Shown: positions 1-8,857, counted from the first letter of the stretch. The stretch is 64,000 nt of DNA from Sandaracinaceae bacterium (GCA_040218145.1 JAVJQK010000113.1:1-64000); one strand, 5' to 3'. Notes: generated by a model from the letters alone, not told the origin. Translations and numbers: made by a program.

Positions 1-6
1 GCCGGG

Positions 7-255
7 CTACGCGGTGGCCCTCATCTCCGTCCGTCCCCCGCCGCCCCCGATGCCCATCACGCGCGGCCCAGCCCCGCCGCGTCGGAGATGCCCATCACGT
101 AGCCCGCCCGACGCTCCCTCGAATGCCGTGCGTGGCAACACCAAGAGGATCTGCGCCCGCTTCACCTTCCGCGCCCTCGGATTGCCACCGCGCAGCACCT
201 GCTCCAGCTCCACTCGTTCCGTGCTCTGCAGCTCGACGACGTAGCGCACGTTCAT
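7..255 (-). pseudogene. IS630-type transposase N-terminal remnant
   Basis: Read from an ATG at 255, the first ~40 residues (MNVRYVVELQSTERVELEQV, then a stretch ending RARKVKRAQILLV) match the helix-turn-helix N-terminus typical of IS630-family transposases. After the RAQILL motif the frame loses all resemblance to the family and runs as Gly/Arg-rich sequence to a stop at 7. Neither other minus frame restores the homology inside the window. An intact transposase is about 300-350 aa, so this is a truncated or frameshifted fragment, possibly continued beyond the left edge. It is transcribed divergently from the small winged-helix gene at 314. Confidence 0.6.
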
Positions 256-290
256 GCTCACCTCCGTTTCGGGAGGCGAGTCGATCAACG

Positions 291-315
291 ATGAGGGATC
301 CTGTCGATCCCTCAT
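291..315. promoter_or_regulatory. Perfect inverted repeat overlapping a start codon
   Basis: ATGAGGGATC at 291-300 and GATCCCTCAT at 306-315 form a perfect 10-bp inverted repeat with a 5-bp spacer (CTGTC). The right arm contains the first two bases of the ATG at 314. It lies between the transposase remnant (start 255, minus) and the winged-helix gene (plus). This geometry fits an operator for autoregulation, or an RNA hairpin masking translation start; which one is inference. Confidence 0.5.
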
Positions 316-550
316 GGCCAAGTTCACCGACAAGCAGGGCCAGTACCTGGCCTTCATCCACGCCTACACGAAGCTCAACCGACGACCGCCGGCTGAGTCC
401 GACATGCAGCGCTTCTTCGAGGTGACGCCACCTACCGTTCACCGCATGGTCGTCGAGCTCGAGAAGCGCGGCCTCATCCAGCGACAACCTGGCAAAGCGC
501 GAACCATCCAGGTCCTCGTGCCGACCGAGGAAATTCCGGCGCTCCAGTGA
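314..550 (+). CDS. Small LexA-like winged-helix DNA-binding protein
   Basis: This 78-aa protein consists of little more than one winged helix: MAKFTDKQGQYLAFIHAYTK, then a helix-turn-helix around residues 25-50 (PPAESDMQRFFEVTPPTVHR) and a wing ending in GLIQRQPGKARTIQV. The layout matches the N-terminal DNA-binding domain of LexA, but there is no protease domain. The ATG at 314 is preferred because similarity begins exactly there; an upstream in-frame ATG at 254 would add 20 unrelated residues. Small proteins of this kind are often found beside IS630-type transposases, as here. It may repress the divergent transposase or itself through the inverted repeat at its start; that role is inferred. 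Confidence 0.75.
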   Translation: MAKFTDKQGQYLAFIHAYTKLNRRPPAESDMQRFFEVTPPTVHRMVVELEKRGLIQRQPGKARTIQVLVPTEEIPALQ

Positions 551-584
551 GTCGTCAATCGATCACAATCACTGCGGCCGTGTA

Positions 585-1643
585 CTAGTGCTGGTGACCG
601 CCGTGCGGGAGGACGCGGGGGCGAGAGGGCGGGCCCGTGCGGCCGTTGGGCAGCGGGCTCGGCTCACCGTATTGACGCGGGTCGAAGCGCTGACGGGGAT
701 CGGACCCCGGCGGTCGCGAGGCGCCGCGCGGCTCCGGCGGCGCCTGCGGGCGGGTCGGCTCGGCCTGGGCCGCGCCGCCCTCCACGCGCCGGATCATCAG
801 GCGCTGGATGTGCACCGGCGTCAGCGGGTGATTGCCCTCCTCGGGCGACTGAGGCACGCGCGCGATCTGGCTGATGACGTGCTGCGGCCGGCACTGCCCG
901 AAGATCGTGTAGCCCTGCCCGTCGAGCTGAGGCGCCGGCCCGTCGGTGATGAAGAACTGCGCGCCCGAGGTGTTCTCGCCGTCGTGGTTGGCCATCGCGA
1001 GCTGGCCGGCGCGATCGTGGGCGAGGGTGTCGTGGGGCTCGTCGTCGATGGTGTAGCCGACGGTCCCGGTGCCGTCGCCGAGGTAGTCGCCGGTCTGGAT
1101 CAGGTAGCCGGGGATCACGCGATGGAAGGTCAGGCCGCGGTAGTACGGTCGGCGCACCCACTCGCCCGCGCGGGCGTCCCACCAGGGCCGCAGGCCGCGG
1201 GCGAGGCCGATGAAGTTGGCGACGGTCACCGGCGCGCGGTCCGCGTAGAGATCGCAGAGCACGGTGCCGAACTCGGTGGAGAGCTCCACCACGAGGCTGC
1301 CGTCGATCGGGAGCCCGACCACCGCCTCCTCGAGGGTGAACTCGCCGGCCTCCGGGTCGGGCTCGTTCGGCTCGCGGATGAGCTGGTCCTCGCCCGAAGC
1401 GGTGCCGGAGACCGCGCGCTCACCGCGGTCGTTGGGGCCCGCGAAGATGATCTGCGTCCCGTCCGGCGCGACGCCGGTGAGCGCTTCGTCCTGCCGCCCC
1501 TCGTCGCTCGCGGCCGTCTCTTCGTCGCCGTCGCATCCGAGGCAAGCGAAGGCCACGCAGGCCAGAACGGCAAAGCGATTGAAACCACCGGGATAGCGGC
1601 GCGGGACAGCGGCTCCGGCGCGGGTGGGGTTCATCATCGTCAC
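585..1643 (-). CDS. Cyclophilin-type peptidyl-prolyl isomerase, exported
   Basis: Peptidyl-prolyl cis-trans isomerase expected to act on proteins outside the cytoplasm. A basic N-terminus and hydrophobic stretch end in FACLGC (about residues 32-37), which resembles a lipobox. An acidic linker follows, then a cyclophilin core at about 112-290 with FHRVIPGYLIQTGD, SGAQFFIT and LDGQGYTIFGQ, and a Pro/Arg-rich tail. The GTG at 1643 has GGAGGA five bases upstream (1649-1654), better placed than the ATGs two and three codons later. It is the last gene of a four-gene operon and starts 1 bp after the DUF192 stop. The tail is longer than in minimal cyclophilins. Confidence 0.88.
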   Translation of the reverse strand: MTMMNPTRAGAAVPRRYPGGFNRFAVLACVAFACLGCDGDEETAASDEGRQDEALTGVAPDGTQIIFAGPNDRGERAVSGTASGEDQLIREPNEPDPEAGEFTLEEAVVGLPIDGSLVVELSTEFGTVLCDLYADRAPVTVANFIGLARGLRPWWDARAGEWVRRPYYRGLTFHRVIPGYLIQTGDYLGDGTGTVGYTIDDEPHDTLAHDRAGQLAMANHDGENTSGAQFFITDGPAPQLDGQGYTIFGQCRPQHVISQIARVPQSPEEGNHPLTPVHIQRLMIRRVEGGAAQAEPTRPQAPPEPRGASRPPGSDPRQRFDPRQYGEPSPLPNGRTGPPSRPRVLPHGGHQH

Positions 1644-1644
1644 G

Positions 1645-2145
1645 TTATTCCTCCGGGAGACCGGTGAAGCGCACGGGCGTGCCCGTGGAGAGAGAGTGGG
1701 TGCGCGCGAAGCCCGCGTGCACCTCCAAGACGTACTGTGAGTCGGCCTCGACCGCCCGCGAATCGTCGGTGAGCGGGGAGGCGTGCTCGACGACCCCGAC
1801 GACGCGGCGATCGGCGCCGATGAAGAGGATGTCGAGAGCGAGGAAAGTATTCCGCATCCAGAAGGAGCGCGGCTCCGCGCGAGGGAAGATGAAGAGCATG
1901 CCAGCGTCCCGGGGCATGTGACGCCGGAACATCAGCCCACGTTGGCGCGCGGCGGGCGTATCGGCGACCTCGACCCGCACCTCGACCGGGGGCGCGCCCT
2001 CCGGCTCGAGCACCACGCGCGCGGACGGCGCGTCGGCTTCTGGCGTCGGAGTCGCGCGCACGGGCGGAGTCGGAGGGGCGGAGCGTTCGGGGGGCGCTGG
2101 CCCCCCGCAGCTCACCAGGAACGCGAGGGCGAAGGGCAGCCTCAC
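1645..2145 (-). CDS. DUF192 family exported protein
   Basis: A 166-aa protein that begins with a short hydrophobic segment ending in FLVSCGG, probably a lipoprotein signal, then a Pro-rich linker, then a DUF192 domain. Hallmarks are RQRGLMFRRHMPRDAGMLFI, the conserved FWMRNTFLALDILFI and a C-terminal YVLEVHAG. The biochemical role of DUF192 proteins is not settled. GTG at 2145 is chosen because the signal starts there and it overlaps the upstream stop in a GTGA arrangement, which indicates translational coupling. The frame stays open further upstream, but that stretch lies inside the Gln-rich end of the preceding gene and looks like out-of-frame collagen-like sequence. Confidence 0.85.
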   Translation of the reverse strand: MRLPFALAFLVSCGGPAPPERSAPPTPPVRATPTPEADAPSARVVLEPEGAPPVEVRVEVADTPAARQRGLMFRRHMPRDAGMLFIFPRAEPRSFWMRNTFLALDILFIGADRRVVGVVEHASPLTDDSRAVEADSQYVLEVHAGFARTHSLSTGTPVRFTGLPEE

Positions 2146-4940
2146 CGGCGACGCGGCGGCGCGGGCTCCTCCTCCTCCTCTTCCTCTTCTTCGTCCTCCT
2201 CGGCCGCGGCCGCCGCCCACCAGGGCGTGCCTCCGCCCCCGGCCTGGCCCTGCTGACCCTGGCCAGAAGCGGCCTGACCCTGCTGCCCTTGCTGACCCTG
2301 GGAGGCCTGGCCCTGCTGCCCCTGCTGCGCCTGCTGACCTTGTTGCCCCTGCTGCGCCTGCTGGCCTTGCTGCCCTTGCTGCCCTTGCTGGGTCTGCGCG
2401 CCCTGCTGCCCCTGACCCGCGGAAGCCTGCTGGCCCTGCTGCTGCTGCGTGTCCGACGCCTGGTCGGGCTCGTTGCAGTTGGGGAGCCCCGGCGGGCACT
2501 CGTGGGTCTCGACCGCGAACACGGGCTCCGGCTCCTCGGCCGGCGGCTCGCGCTCCGCCCACCACGGCTCGACCTCGGCCGGCACCTGCTCGGCCACGCC
2601 TCGCAGCGCGGCGCGCCGCTGACTCCACGCCCACCAGGGCGCGTCCTCGGGCAGCGGCTGGACCGCGGGCTGACCGCCCTCGACCTCCTCGGTGCCGCCG
2701 CGGATCGAGACGACGAAGTTGGCGCGCATGCGACGCTGCCGGAAGCGCGGGAACTCGATGTCCGCGACCTGACCGCGCATGCACTCCACGAGCGGGTCGG
2801 AGTTGGGCGCGACCGTCAGCTCGCTCGCCTGCCCGTCGCTCGAGAGGATGAAGACGAGGCGCACCTGGTTGAGGCGCGGGTTGCGCTCGAGCTCCCCCGC
2901 CACGCACTCGCGGATCGAGTCGGCGTTGGCGGCGAAGGTCTGGTTGACCTGCTCCTGGCTGAGCCGGTTGGGCAGGGCGGCCTCGGCCTCCGCCGCGGCC
3001 TCCGCGAGCGCGGCCTGCGCGGCCGCCTCCTCTTCCTGGGCGCGGCGCTCCTCGGCCTCGCGCTCCGACTGGTAGAGGCCCTGGATGTAGGCCGCGATCG
3101 GCTCGTGCGTCCGCGCGGTCTCGACCGAGAGCGACGCGAGGAGCTCACGCCCCTCGACCCCGCCGTGCTCGAAGATGCCCTCCGCCGCGAAGGCGAGCGC
3201 GCGGGCCTCGGGATCGGCGCTGACGGGCTGACCGCCCTCTTCCTCGGGCGCCTGGTCCGCGACCGGGCCCTGGAACTCGCTGTCCGCGTGGTAGAGGACC
3301 AGGAACGTGCGCAGGGCCGGGACCGCGTCCTCACCGCCGAGCCGCACGACCGCGCGCACCACGTCGGGCAGCACGCGAGCCGGGGTCTCGTGATCCATCA
3401 TGTGGTGGATCAGCTGCGGCACGGCCTCCGCGTGCTCCATCTCGAGCAGCGCTGGCACGATCGCCTCGAGCGGCGGCGCCTGGGTGTCCTCGAGGTAGTC
3501 GTAGCGGCGCGCGAGCGCCTCCATGAGGAACTGGGCCCCGCTCCGGCGGGTGCGCAGCGACTCACGGATCGCCTCCTTGAGCGCGCCGGGCATCGACTGC
3601 TGCTGGTAGAGGTCCAGCAGATCCCGCGTGATCTCCTCGTCCTCGATCGCCGCGAGGCGCTCGATGGCGTAGGCGCGCGCCGCGACGAGCCGGTTGTCGG
3701 GGTCGACGACCATCTCGTTGAGGCTCTGGCGCAGCGGGCGGGTCTCGCCGCTCTCACCGCCGGGGCTGAAGCCGGCCGCGTCCAGCGCGACCGAGGCGGT
3801 GGCCAGCCCGGTGTCCTGCGTCCAGCGGTCGTTGCCGGTCTCGACGTCGAGGAGGTGCATCTGCCCCTGCTCGCCGAAGGTCAGCAGGCCGTGCGGCATC
3901 GCCTCGGCGTTGACCACGTCCTGCTCGAGGATGCGCGACCAGCGCAGGTTGCCCTCGAGGTCGTAGGCGAAGACGTAGCGGTAGTAGGCGAAATAGTAGG
4001 TGTCGCCTTCGATGTGGATCGACTCGGCGTCCGCGGCGGGGGCCGGGTTGAAGTAGACCCGGATGCGCCCGCGCGCCGAGCGGGTGCCGGGCTTCGGCAC
4101 GAAGCCGTCGGGGAACACCGACTCGGGCTGACGCGGCAGCTCGCCGAGCGGCGGCCGGATGTGCGTCGACTCCGCGCGCGTGCCGCTGACCGAGCGGTGC
4201 GTGAGGCGGTAGACCCCGCGCCCGCCGTAGTAGATGCCGGTGGGGTGATCGAAGGCCCACGCGATGACGTCGTCGGTGGAGCGGAGGCGCGCCACCTCGT
4301 CGCCCGTCAGCTCGTCGAGCACCGCGATGTTCTGCCGCTCCCACGGCACGAACACGAGGCCGCCCTGCGCCGCGGGCTGACCGAAGACGCCCTGGACCTC
4401 GTGGCGCCAGATCTCTCGGCCGCTGCGCGCGTCCATCGCCACCACGTGACCCACGCGGCGCGCGCCGCCGAGGGCGCCGACGGTCGCCGACCAGTAGATG
4501 GTGTCGCCGTCGCGCGTGGCGCCGACGTACGCGAGGTCGGGCAGGTCGTACGCCCAGAGCTGACGGCCGCCGCTCAGGTCGTACGCGATGACCCGCTCCC
4601 GGGTGCTGATGAGCACGACGTCGCCCAGGATCTCGGGCTGGGTGGCCGCGTCGGCGGCGACCGACCACATCGTCTCGCCGGAGTCCACGCGCAGCGCGAC
4701 GATCTGCCGCTCTCCGCCGTCCTCGGCGTGGGTGGTCACGACCGCGATGGGCTGCCCGAGCGCGTTCTCGGGCGCGTCGTCCTGGGACGCCTCCGGGAGC
4801 TGCTCGAGGATGGCCGCGAGCTGCGCCTCCTCGTTGTCCGCGAAGTGGTAGCTGAAGGCGTTGCGGTACTGGGGCCCGCACGCGACGGCGAAGAGGGCGG
4901 TGAGCGCGATCGCGAAGCGCGTGTTCGTCCGGAGATTCAC
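2142..4940 (-). CDS. Beta-propeller/HEAT/AgmX-domain lipoprotein with Gln-Gly tail
   Basis: This 932-aa lipoprotein has the lipobox FAVAC near residue 20. Residues ~60-390 are PQQ-type beta-propeller blades (SGETMWSVAADA, GGRQLWAYDL, SGREIWRHEV, TGNDRWTQDT). Residues ~400-620 look like HEAT/armadillo helices. An Ala/Glu-rich coiled coil follows, then an AgmX/PglI-type domain (~650-740) with two Cys residues (SIRECVAGELERN, LVECMRGQV). The last ~110 residues are QQGQ repeats ending in an acidic run and PAPPRRR. It overlaps the HEAT gene upstream (ATGA) and the DUF192 gene downstream (GTGA). A periplasmic scaffold is plausible but unproven; AgmX-type domains occur in myxobacterial gliding and envelope proteins. 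Confidence 0.82.
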   Translation of the reverse strand: MNLRTNTRFAIALTALFAVACGPQYRNAFSYHFADNEEAQLAAILEQLPEASQDDAPENALGQPIAVVTTHAEDGGERQIVALRVDSGETMWSVAADAATQPEILGDVVLISTRERVIAYDLSGGRQLWAYDLPDLAYVGATRDGDTIYWSATVGALGGARRVGHVVAMDARSGREIWRHEVQGVFGQPAAQGGLVFVPWERQNIAVLDELTGDEVARLRSTDDVIAWAFDHPTGIYYGGRGVYRLTHRSVSGTRAESTHIRPPLGELPRQPESVFPDGFVPKPGTRSARGRIRVYFNPAPAADAESIHIEGDTYYFAYYRYVFAYDLEGNLRWSRILEQDVVNAEAMPHGLLTFGEQGQMHLLDVETGNDRWTQDTGLATASVALDAAGFSPGGESGETRPLRQSLNEMVVDPDNRLVAARAYAIERLAAIEDEEITRDLLDLYQQQSMPGALKEAIRESLRTRRSGAQFLMEALARRYDYLEDTQAPPLEAIVPALLEMEHAEAVPQLIHHMMDHETPARVLPDVVRAVVRLGGEDAVPALRTFLVLYHADSEFQGPVADQAPEEEGGQPVSADPEARALAFAAEGIFEHGGVEGRELLASLSVETARTHEPIAAYIQGLYQSEREAEERRAQEEEAAAQAALAEAAAEAEAALPNRLSQEQVNQTFAANADSIRECVAGELERNPRLNQVRLVFILSSDGQASELTVAPNSDPLVECMRGQVADIEFPRFRQRRMRANFVVSIRGGTEEVEGGQPAVQPLPEDAPWWAWSQRRAALRGVAEQVPAEVEPWWAEREPPAEEPEPVFAVETHECPPGLPNCNEPDQASDTQQQQGQQASAGQGQQGAQTQQGQQGQQGQQAQQGQQGQQAQQGQQGQASQGQQGQQGQAASGQGQQGQAGGGGTPWWAAAAAEEDEEEEEEEEEPAPPRRR
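2232..2460 (-). repeat. Low-complexity Gln-Gly codon repeat
   Basis: The 3' part of the lipoprotein gene is a run of degenerate 9-bp and 12-bp units encoding QQG, QQA and GQ. It is a likely site of length change. Opposite and shifted frames give artefactual Leu-rich and collagen-like open frames over it. Confidence 0.8.
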
Positions 4941-5887
4941 TGTCCGTCCTCCGTGTCCTGTTCCTGGGCTTCGGCGCTGTCCGAGCTGACGACCCGCCCG
5001 CGCGCGCTGCCGGCGTGACCGGGGATGCGGCGAAGGGTGTCGATGACGATCTGGCGGACCCGGCTCCGGGACGCGCGACCGCGGGTGGGGAAGGTGTCGA
5101 GGTAGCGCTGCATGAACACGCGCACCATCGGGCCGGACACCTCGCCCAGCCGGTTGACGATGTCGATCTTCACCTCGTCGGCCACGTCGTTGCGGCGGAC
5201 CATCTCGGAGTAGCCGGAGAGCATCACCGAGAGCGGCACGTTGCCGAGGTAGCCGTTGAAGCGCTCGATGTGCTGGCGGTTGCCGAGCTTGCCGATCGCG
5301 ATCGCGGCCTCGACGACGCCGCGGTCGAAGGCGAGGAAGAGGGTGTCGAGCGAGCGGTCGGCGCCGATCTCCCCGAGCGCGCGGGCGGCGGAGGCCCGCA
5401 CGTTGCGGTCGCTGTCGCGCAGGCCCTGCTCGAGCAGGGCGGGTCGGCGGCGATCGTCGGTGGACGCGATGGCCGCGTACGCGAGCCGGCGGGCCCGCGC
5501 GCGGCGGTGATGGGTGAACTCCACGAGCACGTCGATCGCGCTCGGGTGCGCGAGGCCGCCGAGCGCCTGCAGGGCGCGGTCGGTGACCTCGTCGGACCGG
5601 CCCGAGCGGAGCAGCGTCGCCAGGTGGGGGACCACGCTCGGGTGATCGATGACGCTGAGCAGGTCGATGGCGGCCCGCACCTCGTCCGCGTCGCGCGACG
5701 AGAGCCGACCGGCGATCTCGTCCACGTCACGCACCGTGGGCTGCGGACCGGCCGGCTCGGCCTGGTCGTTTTCGGTAGCCTGTGGGCGCCGGCGACGCTG
5801 GGCCTCGGCGTCGCTCGGAGTGAGCGTCGGCGCGAGGAAGGTCAGCACGGTCGCCGCCAGGACGGCGAGCTCGGAGAAGCGAGTCAT
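4937..5887 (-). CDS. Exported HEAT-repeat protein
   Basis: A 316-aa protein with a clear signal peptide from MTRFSELAVLAATVLTFLAP to a cleavage region at SDAEAQ. About six HEAT/armadillo repeats follow (e.g. AIDLLSVIDHPSVVPHLATL, RALQALGGLAHPSAIDVL, RASAARALGEIGADRSLDTL), then a basic-then-acidic C-terminus. An ATG 15 codons upstream exists, but the signal peptide favours 5887. It is the first gene of the operon and overlaps the lipoprotein gene by ATGA. HEAT solenoids usually mediate protein contacts, so it may partner the propeller/HEAT lipoprotein; that is inferred from coupling only. Confidence 0.78.
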   Translation of the reverse strand: MTRFSELAVLAATVLTFLAPTLTPSDAEAQRRRRPQATENDQAEPAGPQPTVRDVDEIAGRLSSRDADEVRAAIDLLSVIDHPSVVPHLATLLRSGRSDEVTDRALQALGGLAHPSAIDVLVEFTHHRRARARRLAYAAIASTDDRRRPALLEQGLRDSDRNVRASAARALGEIGADRSLDTLFLAFDRGVVEAAIAIGKLGNRQHIERFNGYLGNVPLSVMLSGYSEMVRRNDVADEVKIDIVNRLGEVSGPMVRVFMQRYLDTFPTRGRASRSRVRQIVIDTLRRIPGHAGSARGRVVSSDSAEAQEQDTEDGQ

Positions 5888-6106
5888 CGGTGGTTCCAGT
5901 CGCGTGAGTCGCTCGCGCTCCGTGGCCCCCATCCCTCGGACGGGCAGCCCAGGAAACCGCTTGCGCGGGCGAAAAGTGCCTGAGTTTGGTCAACAATCAG
6001 GCCCGGGGCAACACTGCCACGTCGCGGGGGTGACGACTCGGCGATCGCCGCCGCGGCGTGAGTTCCCTCAGGATGGTGTACGGTTTTCCAGGACGCGGAA
6101 CGCCGC

Positions 6107-8857
6107 GTGCTAGACCCGGGGTCCGTGGAGCAGAGCCCGACGTTGACCAACGAGGGAGCCGCGGCCGACGCGCCGCGCCCCGCGAGCCAGCCGTCCCCTG
6201 GCGCGCCCTGGCGAGCTCGCCTGCGCGAGGCGCTGCTGCGCCGGAGGCGGCTGCTCATCGCCCTCTGTGTGGCGCTGCTGGGACTCGTCGCGGTCCGCGC
6301 GACGTGGTCGGGCGCGAGCGCGGAGAGCCTCGAGCAGGCGCTCGCGGAGGTGGCGCTCAGGAGCGGTGTGCGTGTCGACGTGCCCACGGTGCTGTGGCTG
6401 ACAGAGGACGACGGGCCGCTCCACATGCGGCCCGCCTTGTTCCTCGCCAGACGCGCGGGGGACGCGAACGATCTCTGGTACGCCGAGGTCCGCCCGGGCG
6501 GCGAGGCCACCGCGCTCGACGTCGCGTGGCTCACCAACCTCAGCGAGACCGCGAGCGCGTCCGAGGAGCAGCTGGTCCAGATCGGGCGCCACGTCGCCTA
6601 CGCCACCCGGGTCGGCGCGCGCTACGACGCGGTGGTGGTGCTCGACCTGGGGGGAGAGCCGGAGTCGCTCACCGCCGACTGGCCGTGGCGGGCGCGCCTC
6701 CAGAACCAGGTCACCAACCTCCAGGAGACCGGGCGCACCGAAGGCTTCGGGGTCCGGCGCTACCAGCTCGTCGAGCGCCCCGAGGCGCTGACCCTCTCCG
6801 TCGACGAGGGGCGCTTCGTCGCGCAGATGGGCGGCGCGCGCGTCGTGCTCGATCCCGCTCACCGCCGCCCGGCCGAGGGGGAGGCGCTCGTCGAGGCCCA
6901 GCCGCAGACGAAGGGCACGCCGGGCACCATCGGCTGGGTCGTCGACACGGTCCGCAACCTCTCGTTCGTGGGCCCCGAGCCGATCGAGTGGCTCGAGAAC
7001 CGCGTCTTCTCCGCCCGCGACAAGCTCACGCGCGGCTACTACGCCGTCTTCGGCCAGCCCGACGCGGCGGAGACCATGGCCGAGGTGGCCGACGACCTCG
7101 CCCGACCCGACACGGTCAGCGAGGAGCGCATGGCCATGCTCACGGTGACCGACCCGGAGCTGGGCTGGCCGCCCGCCGCGCTCGAGCCGGTGATCACCGA
7201 TCCGCCGATCGAAGGCGAGGGCCGCTGGATCCCGGTCGTCGACGACCCCTTCGTCAACCAGTACCCGAACGCGCCGCCGGCCTTCTATCAGACCTTCCTC
7301 CGCACCGATCCCGAGCGGCCCTTCACCCGCGTCTACGTGACGATCTGGGATCCGCGGCAGGTCCAGCTGCGCGTGCAGTCGGGGGTGCGGGAGCCGGAGA
7401 GCGCCACGGGCCGACGCGGCACGGGCATGGTCCCGCGCGACGATCGCCTCCGCTACCTCGTCGGCGCGTTCAACGGCGGCTTCCAGGCGCTGCACGGGGA
7501 GTTCGGCATGATGGCCGAGGGCCGCGTCTACCTGCCGCCCAAGCCGTGGGCGGCCACCGTCGCCGTCTTCGACGACGGCCGGGTCGGCATGGGCTCCTGG
7601 CCCGCGCCCGACTGGCGGGGCCGCTACTACGACGAGCGCCTCGCGAACCGTCAGATCCCCGAGGACATGACCGAGTTCCGGCAGAACCTCACGAGCCTGG
7701 TCGAGGACGGGCAGTACAACCCGTGGGAGCGCTGGTACTGGGGCGCGGCCCCGCGCAACGCCGAGGAGCAGACCCTCACCACCCGGAGCGGGCTCTGCCT
7801 CACCGAGGAGGGCTTCCTGGCCTATTACTGGAGCCAGGGCGTCGGGCCCGAGGCGCTCGGCGAGGCGATGCTGCGCAACCGCTGCGTCCGCTCGGTGCAC
7901 CTCGACATGAACAGCGCCCACGCGGGCATGGAGCTGTTCCGTCCCATCCCGCCCGGAGAAGAGGCGCCGCCGCTGACCCGTCGGCCGCGCCGCGACAGCG
8001 AGTACGAGGGCACCTTCCCCCGCACCACCGGTCGCTGGCGCCTGCGGGCCCGGCGCGCCGTCCGCTCCATGGGCATGCCGTTCCCGCGCTACTCGGATCG
8101 CGACGCGCGCGACTTCTTCTACCTGACCCTCCGCCCCGTGCTGCCGGGCCCGGATCTCGCCGAAGGGCAGGGCGCCTTCGACCCGGAGGGCCTCCCCCAC
8201 GCCGGCTGGCCGCACGCCTTCGCGCGAGCCTCGGTGGGGTCGGACGACGCGCGCACGTGGATGGTCCGGATCGATCCGCGACGCGCCGTGCCCGCGCCGC
8301 TGCGCCGCCCGGACCACACGCGACCGCTCGCGCATCTCACCCAGGCCGCGTCGCTCGCGCGGGTCGACGGCGGGCTCGCGATCTACGGCCGCCGCCACGC
8401 GGTGGGCTGGGAGATCGGGATCGGCGCGCCCGAGGAGGGTGACACGGTCATCGTCTCGGGCCCCGCGCTCTCGTCGATGCCGGAGGCCGAGGCGGCGCTC
8501 GGGCTCGATCGCGACGGCTTCCTCGTCTACGCGGAGCGCGCCGGCGACCCGATCGGCCTCGGCGCGCGGCTCGCGCTCGCGGGCGTGGAGCAGGCGGTCG
8601 CGCTCCCGGTCGAGGCCCGCCTCGCCTTCTCGGTCGACGGCGCCGACGCCGCGGTGGACGGCTTCTCCGAGCGCCGCGTCGAGGCGGGGACCGCGCTCGC
8701 CTTCTTCGCCGAGGAGCGCCCCGCGGCCGAGGTGATCTTCGGCGACAACGAGCCCCAGCCCTATCGCGTCTGGGGCTATCTCCAGGACCAGCGCGTGCGC
8801 TACTTCATGAACCGCGAGGGCGACGACGGCCCGCGCTTCACGCGCCCCGACGAGTGA
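6107..8857 (+). CDS. Membrane-anchored protein, phosphodiester-glycosidase-like
   Basis: A 916-aa protein with a basic cytoplasmic start, one transmembrane helix at ~49-65 and a large exported part. At ~452 the sequence LVGAFNGGFQALHGEFGMM and at ~598 the sequence HLDMNSAHAGMELFRP sit about 145 residues apart. This resembles the NGGF and LDGGGS blocks of the phosphodiester glycosidase (NAGPA/DUF2233) fold, although the second block is degenerate, so activity is uncertain. The remainder, including a beta-rich C-terminus from ~720, is not recognised. The start is a GTG with only a weak ribosome site; a GTG at 6125 is possible. It stands alone, divergent from the HEAT operon. Confidence 0.7.
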   Translation: MLDPGSVEQSPTLTNEGAAADAPRPASQPSPGAPWRARLREALLRRRRLLIALCVALLGLVAVRATWSGASAESLEQALAEVALRSGVRVDVPTVLWLTEDDGPLHMRPALFLARRAGDANDLWYAEVRPGGEATALDVAWLTNLSETASASEEQLVQIGRHVAYATRVGARYDAVVVLDLGGEPESLTADWPWRARLQNQVTNLQETGRTEGFGVRRYQLVERPEALTLSVDEGRFVAQMGGARVVLDPAHRRPAEGEALVEAQPQTKGTPGTIGWVVDTVRNLSFVGPEPIEWLENRVFSARDKLTRGYYAVFGQPDAAETMAEVADDLARPDTVSEERMAMLTVTDPELGWPPAALEPVITDPPIEGEGRWIPVVDDPFVNQYPNAPPAFYQTFLRTDPERPFTRVYVTIWDPRQVQLRVQSGVREPESATGRRGTGMVPRDDRLRYLVGAFNGGFQALHGEFGMMAEGRVYLPPKPWAATVAVFDDGRVGMGSWPAPDWRGRYYDERLANRQIPEDMTEFRQNLTSLVEDGQYNPWERWYWGAAPRNAEEQTLTTRSGLCLTEEGFLAYYWSQGVGPEALGEAMLRNRCVRSVHLDMNSAHAGMELFRPIPPGEEAPPLTRRPRRDSEYEGTFPRTTGRWRLRARRAVRSMGMPFPRYSDRDARDFFYLTLRPVLPGPDLAEGQGAFDPEGLPHAGWPHAFARASVGSDDARTWMVRIDPRRAVPAPLRRPDHTRPLAHLTQAASLARVDGGLAIYGRRHAVGWEIGIGAPEEGDTVIVSGPALSSMPEAEAALGLDRDGFLVYAERAGDPIGLGARLALAGVEQAVALPVEARLAFSVDGADAAVDGFSERRVEAGTALAFFAEERPAAEVIFGDNEPQPYRVWGYLQDQRVRYFMNREGDDGPRFTRPDE

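Noticed and set aside
588-1667. Long plus-strand open frame antisense to the cyclophilin gene
   Set aside because: Shadow frame typical of high-GC DNA: Arg/Ala/Val-rich, no domain, while the minus frame has an unmistakable cyclophilin.
2150-2907. Collagen-like Gly-Ala-Pro frame upstream of the DUF192 protein
   Set aside because: It is the out-of-frame reading of the QQG and acidic repeats in the overlapping lipoprotein gene.
2289-5018. 909-codon Leu/Arg-rich plus-strand frame
   Set aside because: Antisense to two genes with clear domains and signal peptides; it begins in the Gln-repeat region, whose complement gives Leu runs.
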